Below, in pieces: positions 34,510 to 45,675 of a stretch of DNA of 64,000 bases. The position numbers were made by a program, and so were the translations under genes. The stretch covers positions 79,168,447 through 79,232,446 of the forward strand of contig CM055265.1 of NCBI GenBank assembly GCA_029237695.1. Direction: 5' to 3'. Below the pieces are notes generated by a model, which saw only the letters and a program-made list of their open reading frames with translations, made no database searches and had not been told where the DNA came from. The first letter of the stretch is position 1. Every line of letters begins with the position of its first letter. The stretch is from Conchocele bisecta (lineage: Eukaryota > Mollusca > Bivalvia > Lucinida > Thyasiridae).

Positions 34510-35078
34510 CAATCTATGCAGCACCTGAAACTACCAATTTTTTGTACAGCACCAGAATTTAGCAATCTATTTGTGCAGATCTGGAAACATGACCAATCTA
34601 TTTGTGCAACACCGGTATCTATTGTGCAACACCAGAAACTACCAATCTATTTGAGCAGCACCATAAAGTTTATCAATCTCTTTGTGCAGATCTGGAAACT
34701 TTACCAATCTCTTTGTACAGAACTAGAAACTTGACCAATCTATTTGTGCAGAAACTACCAATCTATTTGTGCAACACCAGAAACTACCAATCTATTTGTG
34801 CAACACCAGAAACTACCAATCTATTTGTGCAACACCAGAAACTACCAATCTATTTGTGCAACACCAGCAACTACCAATCTATGTGTGCAACACCAGAAAC
34901 TACCAATCTAGTTGTGCAACACCAGAAACTACCAATCTATTTGGGCAACACCAGCAACTACCAATCTATTTGTACAACACCAGCAACTACCAATCTATTT
35001 GTGCAACACCAGAAACTACCAATCTATTTGTGCAACACCAGAAACTACCAATATATTTGTGCAACACCAGAAACAACA
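34510..35078 (+). repeat. 29-bp minisatellite (unit GAAACTACCAATCTATTTGT + GCAACACCA)
   Basis: About 12 well-conserved 29-bp units from 34751, preceded by degenerate units from about 34540. Because 29 is not a multiple of 3 and the unit has no stop on the plus strand, all three forward frames are open, giving overlapping spurious peptides of up to 169 residues. It lies about 300 bases upstream of exon A. Confidence 0.9.
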
Positions 35079-35392
35079 GCATTGTATTATATTTATCAGG
35101 TAACATTTTAGGTTACAGAATGAGCCAGTGTGATGTGGTTTTCTTTGAAAAGAACGCAGACTTGTTTCTTTGACATCAATCCACTGCCGTCATTCGGTAA
35201 CGTCATGTGACGTCGTTTGTCTAATGAAACGTCCGCTTTAATTTGTTGTAACCCGGATATTCGTATCCGGTCAACGCCTGAAACAGCATTATGTTATCGG
35301 GCGGTTCGTATTCGACCAATACAAAGTTTGTTACCTGATAAAAAGGCTCTCTGACTTTCCATTTTGAGACGATCTGCTGTGTTTCTCTCCAG

Positions 35393-35769
35393 AACTGACG
35401 ATGCACTCGAACGAAGCCGATCTGCCGGAGATTAACGGCCATAAGCTTGTCAAGATTCAAAAAGTATTTGGCAAGCGATCTGTTCTCCGTGCATGCGGCG
35501 TTTGTAACCCAGCAGAAAGAGAAGAACTGGCGAAGATCGGAATTGTACAGAGACGACCTGGGAGAGAGTCTTCGTACGAATGTCCAGATTGTCGAATCAC
35601 TCTGTGTCGTTATCCCTGCTTCAAAATCTACCACGAAAACAAGGACTTTAAGAAGGCTTACCATCAATTCAAGAAGCAGCTGACGTATGACAAGAAGCAT
35701 GTTTATTCTGATGATTCGGACGAGTTTGGCGACGAAGATCAGGCTGGTGGCTCACAGCCAAAGACATGA
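35393..35769 (+). CDS. Alternative terminal exon A: piggyBac-type cysteine-rich zinc module
   Basis: The acceptor gtttctctccag ends at 35392. With the exon 3 donor base the first codons read AAA CTG ACG, then ATG at 35401, and the frame is open to TGA at 35767-35769. Counting from that ATG (122 residues), likely zinc ligands are Cys32, Cys35, Cys61, Cys64, Cys69, Cys73 and His78, preceded by an EINGHKL motif (10-16). Spacing and flanks (CxxC, RESSYECxxC, LCxxxPCF, IYH) match the C-terminal cysteine-rich domain of piggyBac transposases and PGBD proteins. The transposase catalytic domain is absent. The tail is acidic with casein-kinase-2-like YSDDSDEF. The module probably binds DNA or a partner protein. 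A separate short gene starting at 35401 is possible but does not explain the conserved acceptor and phase. Confidence 0.88.
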
Positions 35770-36300
35770 CTGGACGTTATAAACCACTGACGGGGCTGAT
35801 GCTTAGAAAACATCCTAGGCTTGTACTCCATTCTCATGCTCGAAATCAGGAAGTTTGGCTGGTCGAGGCTGAGCTGTGCTCAGTCTCGACCAACCAAACT
35901 TTCTGATTTCGAACATTAATCTGGCGAACAAGCTCATACATTGTCATAAGCACAGGCTCAGTGATCAGTAAACATTTTGAGCATGTGCTTTATGTAGTCT
36001 TGCGGAATCAGGATTAGAGAATTGGAGCGTTATACATGATGCTGTGAACCCATCTTTTACAAGAATTCAATGTCAATACTGAGTTCATTCTTTCCAGGAT
36101 TCAGACCTTCTGCCAAGTTGCAATCTTCATCAGCTCTTTATTCCCATCTGTATACTACCTTGATTGGTTGAGCTGCGCTCAGCAACAGCCAATCACATTT
36201 CAATAAAATGCTCAGAAATTGTATAAGCACAGGTGCTGATTAACTACTCTGATTCTAACAAACACTGGAAGAATGAATTGACTACCAAGTCATTATAGGA
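35770..36300. other. Sequence after exon A: palindromes, possible poly(A) signal
   Basis: Inverted repeat around GGCTGAGCTGTGCTCAGTCT (about 35842-35915) and a shorter one GGTTGAGCTGCGCTCAGCAA (36165-36195). An AATAAA at 36202-36207 could end the exon A transcript, but this is only a motif match. Confidence 0.5.
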
Positions 36301-36720
36301 ATGAATGGCCTTTTTGTGGAATTTATCGGGGTATAAACTTGAAAATACTGGACGAAGCGATAAAAAATTACAATTTTCGAGAAAAAAAGAAAAAAAAAGG
36401 TTGTTTTTTTTTTCTTCGAAAATTGTATTTTTTCAAGGCCTCGTCCAGTATTCCCGCGACTTTTCCAAGTTTATATCCTCGATAAATTCCACAAAAATGC
36501 CATTCATTCCTTATAATTCCAGCATTTGAAATAAATTCATCAAGAAAATGTGTTTATTTTCCGTTTTCTTAAGAATTATATTAACTGCGCCTCACGGTTA
36601 CGGAAAGTAGTTCGGCGTGGGAGTTTACTGGGATATAAATTTTGGACAGATACTTGCTATGGGCCAATCAAATGTTAGGGAATTGTGTAAATATTTTTGC
36701 GCTGGAATTATTGGCCAGTG
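36292..36720. mobile_element. M10 foldback copy with purine-rich loop
   Basis: Same arms as 20349-20482 (GGCCTTTTTGTGGAATTTAT), with an added AAATTACAATTTTCGAGAAA / TTTTCTTCGAAAATTGTATT hairpin in the loop and the same right flank TTCGGCGTGGGAGTTTACTG. Confidence 0.8.
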
Positions 36721-36799
36721 ACAGACAGTAATCATTTTAATGATGTTAATATAGGCAAAAAATCAAGGTTTTCATTAGTGACCCTTTGGGGCATTTTGA

Positions 36800-37045
36800 T
36801 CCTTAGCCCTTAAACCGCTACTCACAACAATTGTCGTCTGCTGTTGCTTTTATATATTGCTTTATTTCTCAATAAAAACATGGTTTGACAGCATTTCAGA
36901 ATCATTTCCAATGATTCTGAAATGCTGTCAAAGCATGTTGTAAATTATTCTAAAGTGCTGTCAAAGCATGTTTTTAATGATAAAAATGGAAAATAGAAAA
37001 TAAACAGCAGACGACAACAAATTTAAGATAGCAGTCTAAGGGTTA
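36800..37045. mobile_element. Foldback MITE with GACAGCATTTCAGAATCATT core
   Basis: Ends GCCCTTAAACCGCTACTC and GCAGTCTAAGGGTTA. Arms GTCGTCTGCTGTTGC / AACAGCAGACGACAACA. The right inner arm is partly duplicated. Confidence 0.75.
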
Positions 37046-37338
37046 AAATTTGATTTTGACTGCTGGAATTTGCAGCATAGGAGTTGGTTGGTGCTAGGAT
37101 TTTTAAATTAGTAGCCAAAATGAGCTGATAACACGAAAAGATACATACTATTTTACATTTTTCCAATATTTGTAAAAACATAACTATTTTCAGATTATTT
37201 TTTAAATTCTTAGTAGCCAAACAGTCAATTTCTGAAATATTAGTAGCCAAATGTCTATTTTAGTAGCCAGACGGCTACTGCGGCTACCAGTAGTGCCAAC
37301 CTAGCATGATATAAAACATTACTAAATTTGTATTTTTT

Positions 37339-37847
37339 ATGCCACCGGTCTCGAAGAGCCGGGTGGCATATTGTTTTTGGACCGTCCGTCCGTCCGTCCG
37401 TCCGTCTGTCTGTCTGTCCGTCCATCACACTTTTCGGTTAACCACTTTGTCACAGTTTCTCAAACTGGCCATAGCATCTACATAAGTTGCTTAATCGCTT
37501 CAATACTTCAACACTTCATTCATTGGTATGTGTGCCACACCTGCCTTTTCATAATTTATATGACCTTCGCCTTTTGACCTTCACCAGGTTACTTAAATGA
37601 CTTAACAATTTTGGTTAACCAGTTCGTCACAGTTTCTCAAAATGGCCATATCATCTACATAAGTTGCTTAATCGCTTCAATACTTCAACACTTCATTCAC
37701 TGGTATGTGCGCCACACCTGCCTTTTCATAATTTATATGACCTTCGCCTTTTGACCTTCACCAGGTTACTTAAATGACGTAACCACTTTGTCACAGTTTC
37801 TCAAATATGCTGCAGGTGGCATCCGCGTTTGACAGACGCAGTTCTTG
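37339..37847 (+). mobile_element. Rolling-circle-type element RC-6
   Basis: The 5' hairpin GCCACCGGTCTCGAAGAGCC/GGGTGGC is followed by (GTCC)n, then two units of about 165 bp sharing CACTTCATTCA(T/C)TGGTATGTG and CCTTCGCCTTTTGACCTTCA. The 3' end is TCTTG at 37843-37847, followed by TT. Confidence 0.72.
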
Positions 37848-38051
37848 TTTACACTTAGCTTTCGTCATGACTTGCCATTTTGACCCTTGAATTCTGGAGG
37901 CCATTGAACACCCTGAAAATAGTTTTCTGTTCTCTCAAGTTCCGGGGAAACAAATGAGTCTTTCGAAACCTTTTAGTGACAGCATAGGCTACTACAGCAT
38001 AGCCTTACTACTAATAGTAGTATTGTGTCTGTGAATTACTCCTGATGTGTC

Positions 38052-38483
38052 TTAACCCTTTCACCCCTAAGTAACTGGGGGCCACTTCACTAAACTTTGT
38101 ACGACTAAAATGTTCGTAAGTGCAAAATTATGATAGTCTGTAAATTTAAAATTAACAACGTTTTCTTGTAAACAATTATTGGATTTACATTTATTGAGCA
38201 TAGGCTGCATATGCAGCCTATGCTCAATAAATGTAAATCCATCAATTGCAATTTCCAGACGATCCTAAATTCGGATTTTGATATGTTACTTTGACATCCA
38301 ATCCAACCGTCACAAAATGATTTTCAGACTAGTCCATTTATTGGTATTTTATGTTCTCAAACATACGAAAATCACTTTCAAAAAGTGCAGATCCTGATGA
38401 GACGGCTCGTTACGAGCCGGCTCATCTGGATCTGCACTGTTTGCATAAACCGCTACAGCGGGCTTTCAGGTTCAAAGGGTTAA
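38052..38483. mobile_element. M5 element with a nested, truncated M2
   Basis: Left M5 end TTAACCCTTTCACCCCTAAG, right end GTTCAAAGGGTTAA. 38084-38272 is an M2 (GGGGCCACTTCACTAAACTT) with its right end missing, interrupting GTAACTGG|ATTTTGATATG. Confidence 0.75.
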
Positions 38484-38877
38484 ATGACGTTTGTAGTAAT
38501 GTGTCGGTAGTTTGCCTCATTCTCAAGGTTATGGGAATTTAACAGAAACCATTAAATGTACCAGAAATAAGGATGGAAATTATTACTCTATACCTGTTGA
38601 TCCTGTGTTTTGGAGCATCTACTCAGTTTTCATTTTCAAAATCAGAGAATTTGAGAGTTCGCTGCTAAGCTCTGCTCAGTCTCGGCCAATTGAAATGCCT
38701 AATTTGGTGATCATGCTTTGTAAGTCTCACAGTAACAGCTCAACAAAATATATTGATTCCAATTCCATATCTTTATGTGTACAATGTGTATGGTTTGCAA
38801 CAGTTCATTGTTTTTATTACACAATACATTCACATGCTCAAACTGACAAGATCACTTCACAACACATACTGTCTGTT

Positions 38878-39253
38878 TCACGAAACCTGCCCTAAATTTA
38901 CGGCAATATAAACGATGCAAAAACAGTATATTTTTTGGATAATACTAATTTTTTTTTCTCTATGGGAATTTAACATTGGGGGAAAAGGAGGTGGAGGAGT
39001 TGTGGTAGGAGACGAAAAACAGAAAAAAAAATTGAAAATCGGTCCTGTATTTCTGAAATTCTAAAAATTTCCCCATGTTAAATCCCCATAGACATGTCTA
39101 TGGGGATTTAACATGGGGAAATTGTTTTTTCGCAATAAAATATTCTTAAATTTTCCTTTAATTTAATACATTTATATTATCAATTTTTTTTATTTTTTTT
39201 TTGAATTGTTTATATAGCCGTAAAACTTGGGCAGCTTTCGTGAAACAGACAGT
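38878..39253. mobile_element. M8 element with long central hairpin
   Basis: Ends ACTGTCTGTTTCACGAAACC and CTTTCGTGAAACAGACAGT. The interior has CATGTTAAATCCCCATAGAC facing GTCTATGGGGATTTAACATG. Confidence 0.82.
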
Positions 39254-39324
39254 AGTTGTACATTGACCATGTGTGTTCAGCTCAATTTCTGTAAAACAAG
39301 GTTTTTATGTACACGGAAATATTT

Positions 39325-39567
39325 TTCGGGCGGCATACAGTCGCCACCCTGTCGGTCTGTTTGTCAATGCGTCTGTTTGTAAGCCGTATTGTATTAAAAC
39401 TTCATATACCGATTACCGTTACTTATTTGTCATCATCCATATTTTCATTCTATAGTCCACCCATGCAGCCAGACTCTATGCTCAAGCTCAAGGTCAATTG
39501 AATTGGCAATTTGCGTTAAACATTTTCGAGGGGTACATGTGCATCCATTAGTGTTACGGATTTCTTG
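39325..39567 (+). mobile_element. Short rolling-circle-type element RC-7
   Basis: GGGCGGCATACAGTCGCCACC hairpin, GTCTGTTTGT, one unit with AAGCTCAAGGTCAA, and the 3' end GATTTCTTG at 39559-39567, followed by T. Confidence 0.55.
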
Positions 39568-39710
39568 TCTTCTTTTTTTGGAAGTTTTGTGTACGAGACT
39601 ACAAGTAAAATAAGAACTTTGAAAGGTAGTTATGGAGGCGGTGTGAATGAGAAGCTGTAAGTCCTTGGCAATTCCTTGATATGGATTTGATATATTGGCC
39701 ATTTGAGTTT

Positions 39711-39966
39711 AACTCTTCTGAAGATGAAACACTATAGCCCTCTATGGCGGTGTTTGCAAATAGTGTAGACCCAGATGAGCCGGCTCGTAACGAGCCGTCT
39801 CATCAGGATCTGCACTTTTGCAAGTAATTTTCCTTTTTTTTTTTTAGAAACAAAACATCCCCTTTTCATAAATGGACTAGTCTGAAAATCATTTTGTGAC
39901 GACTGGATTGGTAGAAAAATTGACATATCAAACTCCATTGCAGTTATTTAGAGGTGAAATGGTTAA
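39711..39966. mobile_element. MITE family M5, inverted orientation
   Basis: Contains GATGAGCCGGCTCGTAACGA centre and ends TTTAACTCTTCTGAAG and GGTGAAATGGTTAA. It ends 185 bases before exon B. Confidence 0.75.
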
Positions 39967-40150
39967 TCTTGCATAATACTACATTATAGACGCAACATGT
40001 TATGTACAAGTCATAATTTGGTACCTGTATTCTATTATAAATGCAAAACAAGCTTGAGATTTGTGGACCATGGACGTGTTCTGTCGGTGATTTATATGCA
40101 TTGTAAAAGGAAGCGTTGCATTCTGAGACGTTTGCTGTATCTCTCTGCAG

Positions 40151-40527
40151 AACCACGGCTGAGTCAGTCAATGGCAACACCGGAAATAAACGGCCATAGG
40201 CTCACGAGGATTGAAACAGACGGCCACTATGGTAAACGGACGAGGCGATCGTGTGGCGTGTGTAATCCAGCGGAGCGGGAAGAGCTCGCCAAGATTGGAA
40301 TAGTCAAGAAGCGGCCGGGGAGAGAGTCGTCGTACGAATGCTCAAAGTGCAGGCTAACACTTTGTCAATATCCTTGCTTTCAAATCTTCCATAAAAACAA
40401 GGACTTTAAGAAGGCATACCATGAATTCAAGAAGCAGCTGGAGTATGACAAGAAGGGTGTTTATTCTGATGATTCAGATCAGTTTGGAGAAGATGAAGAT
40501 ATCAAATGCGAATTTGATGCCAATTAA
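40151..40527 (+). CDS. Alternative terminal exon B: piggyBac-type cysteine-rich zinc module
   Basis: The acceptor gtatctctctgcag ends at 40150. Spliced to exon 3 the frame reads Lys-Pro-Arg-Leu-Ser-Gln-Ser and then Met at 40171, open to TAA at 40525-40527. It is a close paralogue of exon A: the block CGVCNPAEREELAKIGI is identical, as are RPGRESSYEC and NKDFKKAY, and the acidic tail carries YSDDSDQF. All seven predicted ligands (CxxC, CxxC, C-x3-C, His) are kept. The divergent parts are the segment between the GH motif and the first CxxC, and the last ten residues. The open frame continues upstream through the acceptor to 39997, which I read as chance because homology begins only at the exon boundary. 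The predicted protein with exons 1-3 is 314 residues. Confidence 0.88.
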
Positions 40528-40668
40528 TCGCTGTACAGTCTGTTGTGCGTGTAAATAGTGTATAATGATCCTTCATTAGCAAAGACTTAGTTATTTTGTG
40601 TTATATTCTGTTGATCATTCAGACTTTTGTATTATATGTTGATGGGTTATAGAAATTACCTTGACATT

Positions 40669-40914
40669 TGTGGCTGTGACTGGATCAACAGGGCTTATGG
40701 GTTTTGCGAACAGTGTAGATCCAGATCAGACTGTGCAGATGCACAGTCTGATCAGGATCTGCACTGTTCGCCATTCCATCAATGAAACACCTGTCTTGCT
40801 TCTATAAAGCAATATACATGTAGATCGATATCAGGTTACAGGAGTGTGCTATTTGATCAAGAGCTTCACTGGTCACAAATCTCATAGTCCTCATTTCTCC
40901 AATCACAGCCACAT
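40669..40914. mobile_element. MITE family M6, well preserved
   Basis: Ends TGTGGCTGTGACTGGATCAA and CATTTCTCCAATCACAGCCA. Centre GATCAGACTGTGCAGATGCA / CACAGTCTGATCAGG. It lies 140 bases after the exon B stop. Confidence 0.8.
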
Positions 40915-41109
40915 ATGTGTGTGAGCCTGTTCCTATATGTTATATCCTCACCACTGGAAGGAGTGACATAAAAGATTATAATGTTTTCCGCCATCCACAT
41001 CCGCCATGAAATTTGGGGCAGTGTCTTATTCGGTTGATTATTGAAAAGCTGTCCAGATTGGTTTGTCAATTTCTATACGCTAAGCGATGAGGTGGGAAAA
41101 TGTAGCATT

Positions 41110-41354
41110 TAACTCTTTGCATGCTGGGAAAAATGGCTGCTATAAATAGTTCAAAACTAGCGGACAAAAATTCAACATATTTTCTTGTATTTCTCCCAGT
41201 AAATATCATGAATATGTCTTGGAATTTCATTAGAATTGAGTCCTGAGGACTCCATTCTAATGAAATTTCAAGACATATTTACAGAGAGAAATAAAACATA
41301 TATACTCTTAATTCGTTTGGCGGATATTTTCACTGCTAGCCTGCAAAGAGTTAA
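41110..41354. mobile_element. MITE family M7 (AACTCTTTGCATGC)
   Basis: Inverted ends TTAACTCTTTGCATGCTGGG and CTAGCCTGCAAAGAGTTAA. Core GAATTGAGTCCTGAGGACTC. Other copies: 48665 and 49048. Confidence 0.85.
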
Positions 41355-41538
41355 CATGATTTTGATGATGTAAATTTCAAATTTATTACACGTTTCACAC
41401 ACTGAATGTGCCCCTTTTTCAAAGTTTTACAAGCTAAATTTTCCCTGTTTTTCCGGCCTAAACATTTTTTTTATCCTAGGGCAGGGTCTGAAAATAGCAC
41501 TGGTCCGAGGTCCCTAACTTTATCATCGGACCTTTCAG

Positions 41539-41882
41539 AGCTCCAGATAAGCTTTGTGTCTAAAGCGTACTATACCCCCTGATTTCAAAATCATTGCGTA
41601 TTTTACTTTTACAAGTGGATTATTGATTTTGTTCATTACTAAATAGGGAACAAATGATAAAAAAATATAACAAATTTAAACATTCACTTATTTGAGCTGC
41701 AAAAAGCTTTTTGCAGCTCAACTAAGTGAATGTTCAACTTTATGACAGTATTTTCACTACTCGATTTGAAATCCAATGCGTATTTGCACATTGCTGTGCG
41801 TATTTTGTACCGGTACTCCCACTTTTGATAATCAATGCGTATTCAGGTAAAATAATTGCCAATGCGCAGCTTATCTGGAGCT
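41539..41882. mobile_element. M3 element, uninterrupted copy
   Basis: Ends AGCTCCAGATAAGCTTTGTG and GCAGCTTATCTGGAGCT. Short centre GCAAAAAGCTTTTTGC. It is the empty-site reference for RC-4. Confidence 0.82.
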
Positions 41883-41979
41883 CTACCTTTGCAATTTACA
41901 AGCATAAAGTCCACCGACCTGTGATAACATTGACATTGTTATCATCTACACTATTTAAAAACACCGCTATAGAGGTCAT

Positions 41980-42282
41980 TAGCCTACTTCATCAACATTG
42001 CAAAGTATACTTTAGTAGCAAAGTATACTTTGAGGAAGAAATTTTCAATTTTATGAAAGAATTATTAATTTTTATTATACTGAATTTATTACATTATCAC
42101 AGCCAAAAATTTGTGATAATGTAATAAATTCAGTATAATAATTCTGCATACTTTTAATCATGAAATATATGCATTTGTTAGTTCTATATGAAATAATGCA
42201 TTTCGGGAAAAATAAATGATTACTCCCTCAAAGTATACTTTGCTAGTAAAGTATACTTTGCAATGTTGATGAAATAGGCTAC
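41980..42282. mobile_element. MITE family M1 in an M5 remnant
   Basis: TA|GCCTACTTCATCAACATTGC to GAAATAGGC|TA. Outside it, ACCGCTATAGAGGTCAT on the left and TGTAGTGTTGAAGGGGTT on the right look like the right end of M5. Confidence 0.78.
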
Positions 42283-42383
42283 TGTAGTGTTGAAGGGGTT
42301 GGTTAACTTGGCATGTGCGCAATGCATATACTCGATGAACCGGTTTCTCTCATGAATGCAAGAATGATAACTCTTAATTATTA

Positions 42384-42895
42384 TACCCCCACAAATAAAG
42401 TTTGAGGGGGTATATAGGAGTCAGCCTGTTGGAAATTCCCTTCCGCTCTATATCTTCTACACCCATGCATGGATTATCAAATGGTTCAAATGGCACATGC
42501 TACTCCGGATGAATGGAAATGTGTCGGCGGATGTTTCATGATGAGAAGGTGTGTCGCGATCAATAACCATGCACCTACGTCCAAGGTCAAGGTCACAGTT
42601 GAAGGTCAAAGGTCAAACCTATTGAAATTCCCTTCCGCTCTATATCTTCTACACCGATGCATGGATTATCAAATGGCATGGCACAAATGTTTCTCATGAT
42701 GAGAAGGTGTGTTGCGATCAATAACCACGCACCTATGTCCAAGGTCAAGGTCACAGTTGAAGGTCAAAGGTCAAACCTATTGAAATTCCCTTCCTCTCTA
42801 TATCTTCTACACCGATGCATGGATTATCAAATGCCTTGGCAAGGTCAAGGTCACAGTTGAAGGTCAAACCTATTGCAGGCGGCAGACAGATAAAC
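42384..42895 (+). mobile_element. Rolling-circle-type element RC-8
   Basis: TTATACCCCCACAAATAAAG / TTTGAGGGGGTATA hairpin, then units of about 180 bp (from about 42434, 42619 and 42799) with CCGATGCATGGATTATCAAA, AAGGTCAAGGTCACAGTTGA and GGTCAAAGGTCAAACC. The 3' end is unclear. Confidence 0.65.
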
Positions 42896-44310
42896 TGCAT
42901 AGTTTGTGTACACAACTCCTCTGAAACCGTTCAGTGGATTGATCTGAAACTATACAGCGATCCTCCAGATTATCGGACAAAAATGGCAGTTTTTTAAAGA
43001 TATTTTTCTTAAAATAGCAGCTACGGGCATAAAATTTTCACAGAACAATCGTCGGTTCTTGCTTTCTCAACGCATGCAAACTATTTACCAAACTGTGCCA
43101 TCTTTCTCACTTAAAATTGGGTCAGATCATCAGTCGTAAGATTGCCCCAAAATTAACATCGACAATCAATTATCCGGACAAATGTATAACCGTCTTATAA
43201 CTTGTATTCTCACCTTTAAATCATAAGTTTATCGCCTGAAAACCAGTGTAAACAGCATTGTGTAGTTCTGCAGAAAAAACAATCACCATTCGCTTCTTGG
43301 AAAACATCGTATTTATAGAATTTATTGTATTTATGGAACAACTCTGCAATGACGTAATGGGCGCACTCGATTGAGCTCTTCATAATTTGGTAGAAAAATC
43401 CGCGGTAATGAGGTACATAAAGGAAATTCTGATCGTTTCGTACACTGGTGTTTTCGCACCTGTCGATTTTACCCACGAATTAATATGGGTGCGAAATGGT
43501 GTGTAATGACTGGTGCGAAATGGCTTGGGGTGATTTGGCCTTGAAACATTTATTATTTGTTTTTGGATAAGTAGCTCTTCGTTCTTTTTCTATCATGATA
43601 CATTTTTGCATTCCTTCCTATCTGCTCTGTATTGTACATTGTGTAACAGTCTGAAAATGATATTGGAGGAATGCATCGTATCGTCTTTTATACTTCACAC
43701 AACAGAGTATTGAAAAACTATATAGGGGCCTCAAATTATGCGCATGCGCAGTGACAGATACAAGCCCCCGCGCGACTTTTAACGTTGTGGACATAGTTGG
43801 GGGAATGTTTTCATCAAATTTTACTAAAATGTTTACCTTGGCGATATATATTATTCACACTGGCATGGAAACAGCAAGCACCTGAATGACTTAGATGTGT
43901 TCGTTGCAAAATCTTATAATATATTCTCATTGCCATTATCGAACTAACAATTTTATATAAATGCAAAATCTTATAATATATTCTCATTGCCATTATCGAA
44001 CTAACAATTTTATATAATTTGCAGTGGATTCACCTCCCATCCACTCACTCGTCCAACTCTTTGAATTAATGCTTTTTGGTACCTATTATCTCCGACTCAC
44101 TTGAAACGTAATATGGTTCCTTATCATCATCCGTGTTTTCCTAATCCATCCATGTGTATCGGGTGTCCCAGGTCGAGGTGAAATGACTAAATGTCTGTTG
44201 GATTTTTTTTATTGTAGTTAAAGACTTGGATTGTCAATCCAGACTGTGAATGGGGGTATCCGTAATCCCCTACCCCAACCAAACCTACCCCAAAATGTTG
44301 GACCATTTCA
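42896..44310. other. No gene seen; a 57-bp direct duplication
   Basis: TGCAAAATCTTATAATATAT through CTAACAATTTTATATA is tandemly duplicated (about 43906-43962 and 43963-44019). 42900-42970 is an inverted relative of the 190-bp repeat at 16430. Nothing coding was recognised. Confidence 0.6.
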
Positions 44311-44557
44311 CGGGTAAGTATACTTTGAGGGAGGAATTTAATGATAAATTTATTAATTTATATTAATCTGAATTTATTACATTATTACAGCCATTTTGTA
44401 ATAAATTCAGTATAATAATTCTGCATACTTTTAATCATCAAATATATGCAGTCGTTAGTTCTATATGAAATTTGCATTTCGGGAAAAATAAATGATTACT
44501 CCCTCAAAGTATACTTTGCTAGATAAGTATACTTTGCAAATTTGATGACATCGGCTA
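44311..44557. mobile_element. MITE family M1, diverged
   Basis: AAGTATACTTTGAGGGAGGA and TAGATAAGTATACTTTGCAA ends. The central hairpin is shortened (TTATTACAGCCATTTTGTAA). Confidence 0.7.
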
Positions 44558-44654
44558 AAAACTTGATAATTATATTACCGGTACTGTCCAGTGAATCTTG
44601 CTGAGATGGCCATTTTGAAAATTTGAATTATTTTCATCAAGTTTCCTACACTGC

Positions 44655-45257
44655 AGCCCTCTATAGCGGTGTTTGCAAACAGTGTAGATCCAGATGAGCC
44701 GGCTCATAATGAGCTGAGCCGTCTCGTCAGTTCCTGCACTTTTTGAAAGTAATTTTCATATTTTTTAGAAACAAAAAAGTCTTCATTTAATAAATGGACT
44801 AGTCTGAAATAATTTTGTGACAATTGGATTGGTTGGAAATGAACATATCAAATCCATTCCAGTTATTGTACCTCCTATGCAATAGCAAGGGGGGCATATT
44901 GCGTTGCTCTTGAGGTTCCGTACATCCGTCAGAGCTCCAGTTAAGGTGCGTAATTTGATCAACTTTGGGGGCAATTTTGTTATTTCTTCACCAAAAATGG
45001 CAAGTTAGGAGTGCTTTAGAATCGTCTCATTGAGACGATTCTAAAGAACTCCCAACTTACCATTTTTGGTGAAGAACTAAGAAAAATACCTTGAATATTT
45101 GGTCAAATTACGCTGTCATCGTATGTCCCTCGTGTACATTTATGTCGAAAAGTCAAAAAGTTTGTAAGAGTTTCTCCAGTTAGAGGCCAGTATGCTGTGG
45201 GGGCATATCCATGTTTTACAAACATAATATCTAGTTTAGGTGTGAAAGAGTTAAATT
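44655..45257. mobile_element. M5 element split by RC-9, which itself carries an M4
   Basis: M5 left part 44655-44867 (GATGAGCCGGCTCATAATGA centre) resumes at 45235 (TTTAGGTGTGAAAGAGTTAA). RC-9 (44868-45234) begins near GGGGGGCATATTGCG and GTACATCCGTC and ends TCTAG. M4 (44932-45112) inside it has lost its right end. Confidence 0.68.
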
Positions 45258-45369
45258 TAAATTGTAGCTGTATTAGCATTATTAGATTAAATACCGACAC
45301 CAGGTTTAAAATTTAAACTGAGGACAAAGCTTCACACACTAAGGTACACGTATGCACGGTATTGAATTA

Positions 45370-45582
45370 TTAACCCTTTCACCCCTAAGTAACTGACATG
45401 GACTATGTCATGTTAAGTTTGCGATTGTTCCATTATGCAGAAAAGGGTGTCATTTTGTAAAAAATATAAAATATCCATAAATAGTGTCGATCCTGATGAG
45501 ACGGCTCATTACGAGCCAGCTCGTCACAATCTGCAACATTTGCAAATATGAAGAAAGAGGTCTCTAGTCTTGAAAGGGTTAA
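45370..45582. mobile_element. MITE family M5
   Basis: TTAACCCTTTCACCCCTAAG to TTGAAAGGGTTAAC, with centre GACGGCTCATTACGAGCC. Confidence 0.78.
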
Positions 45583-45675
45583 CTAAAAGCAGTTGGGGCC
45601 AAGCAGATTTTTTTTGGTGGGGAAGTTACATGGGTGTTTGTTTGCAAAATTAAATACATTTTGGACTGTATTTTT

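Noticed and set aside
34602..35173. Overlapping open frames of 134-169 codons
   Set aside because: They run through the 29-bp minisatellite in different frames and simply translate the repeat.
35221..35700. Minus-strand frame of 159 codons over exon A
   Set aside because: Antisense shadow of the zinc-module exon; no domain or splice support.
39997..40170. Upstream extension of the exon B open frame
   Set aside because: Paralogues share no similarity before the acceptor at 40150, and the region includes the polypyrimidine tract; it is read as intron.
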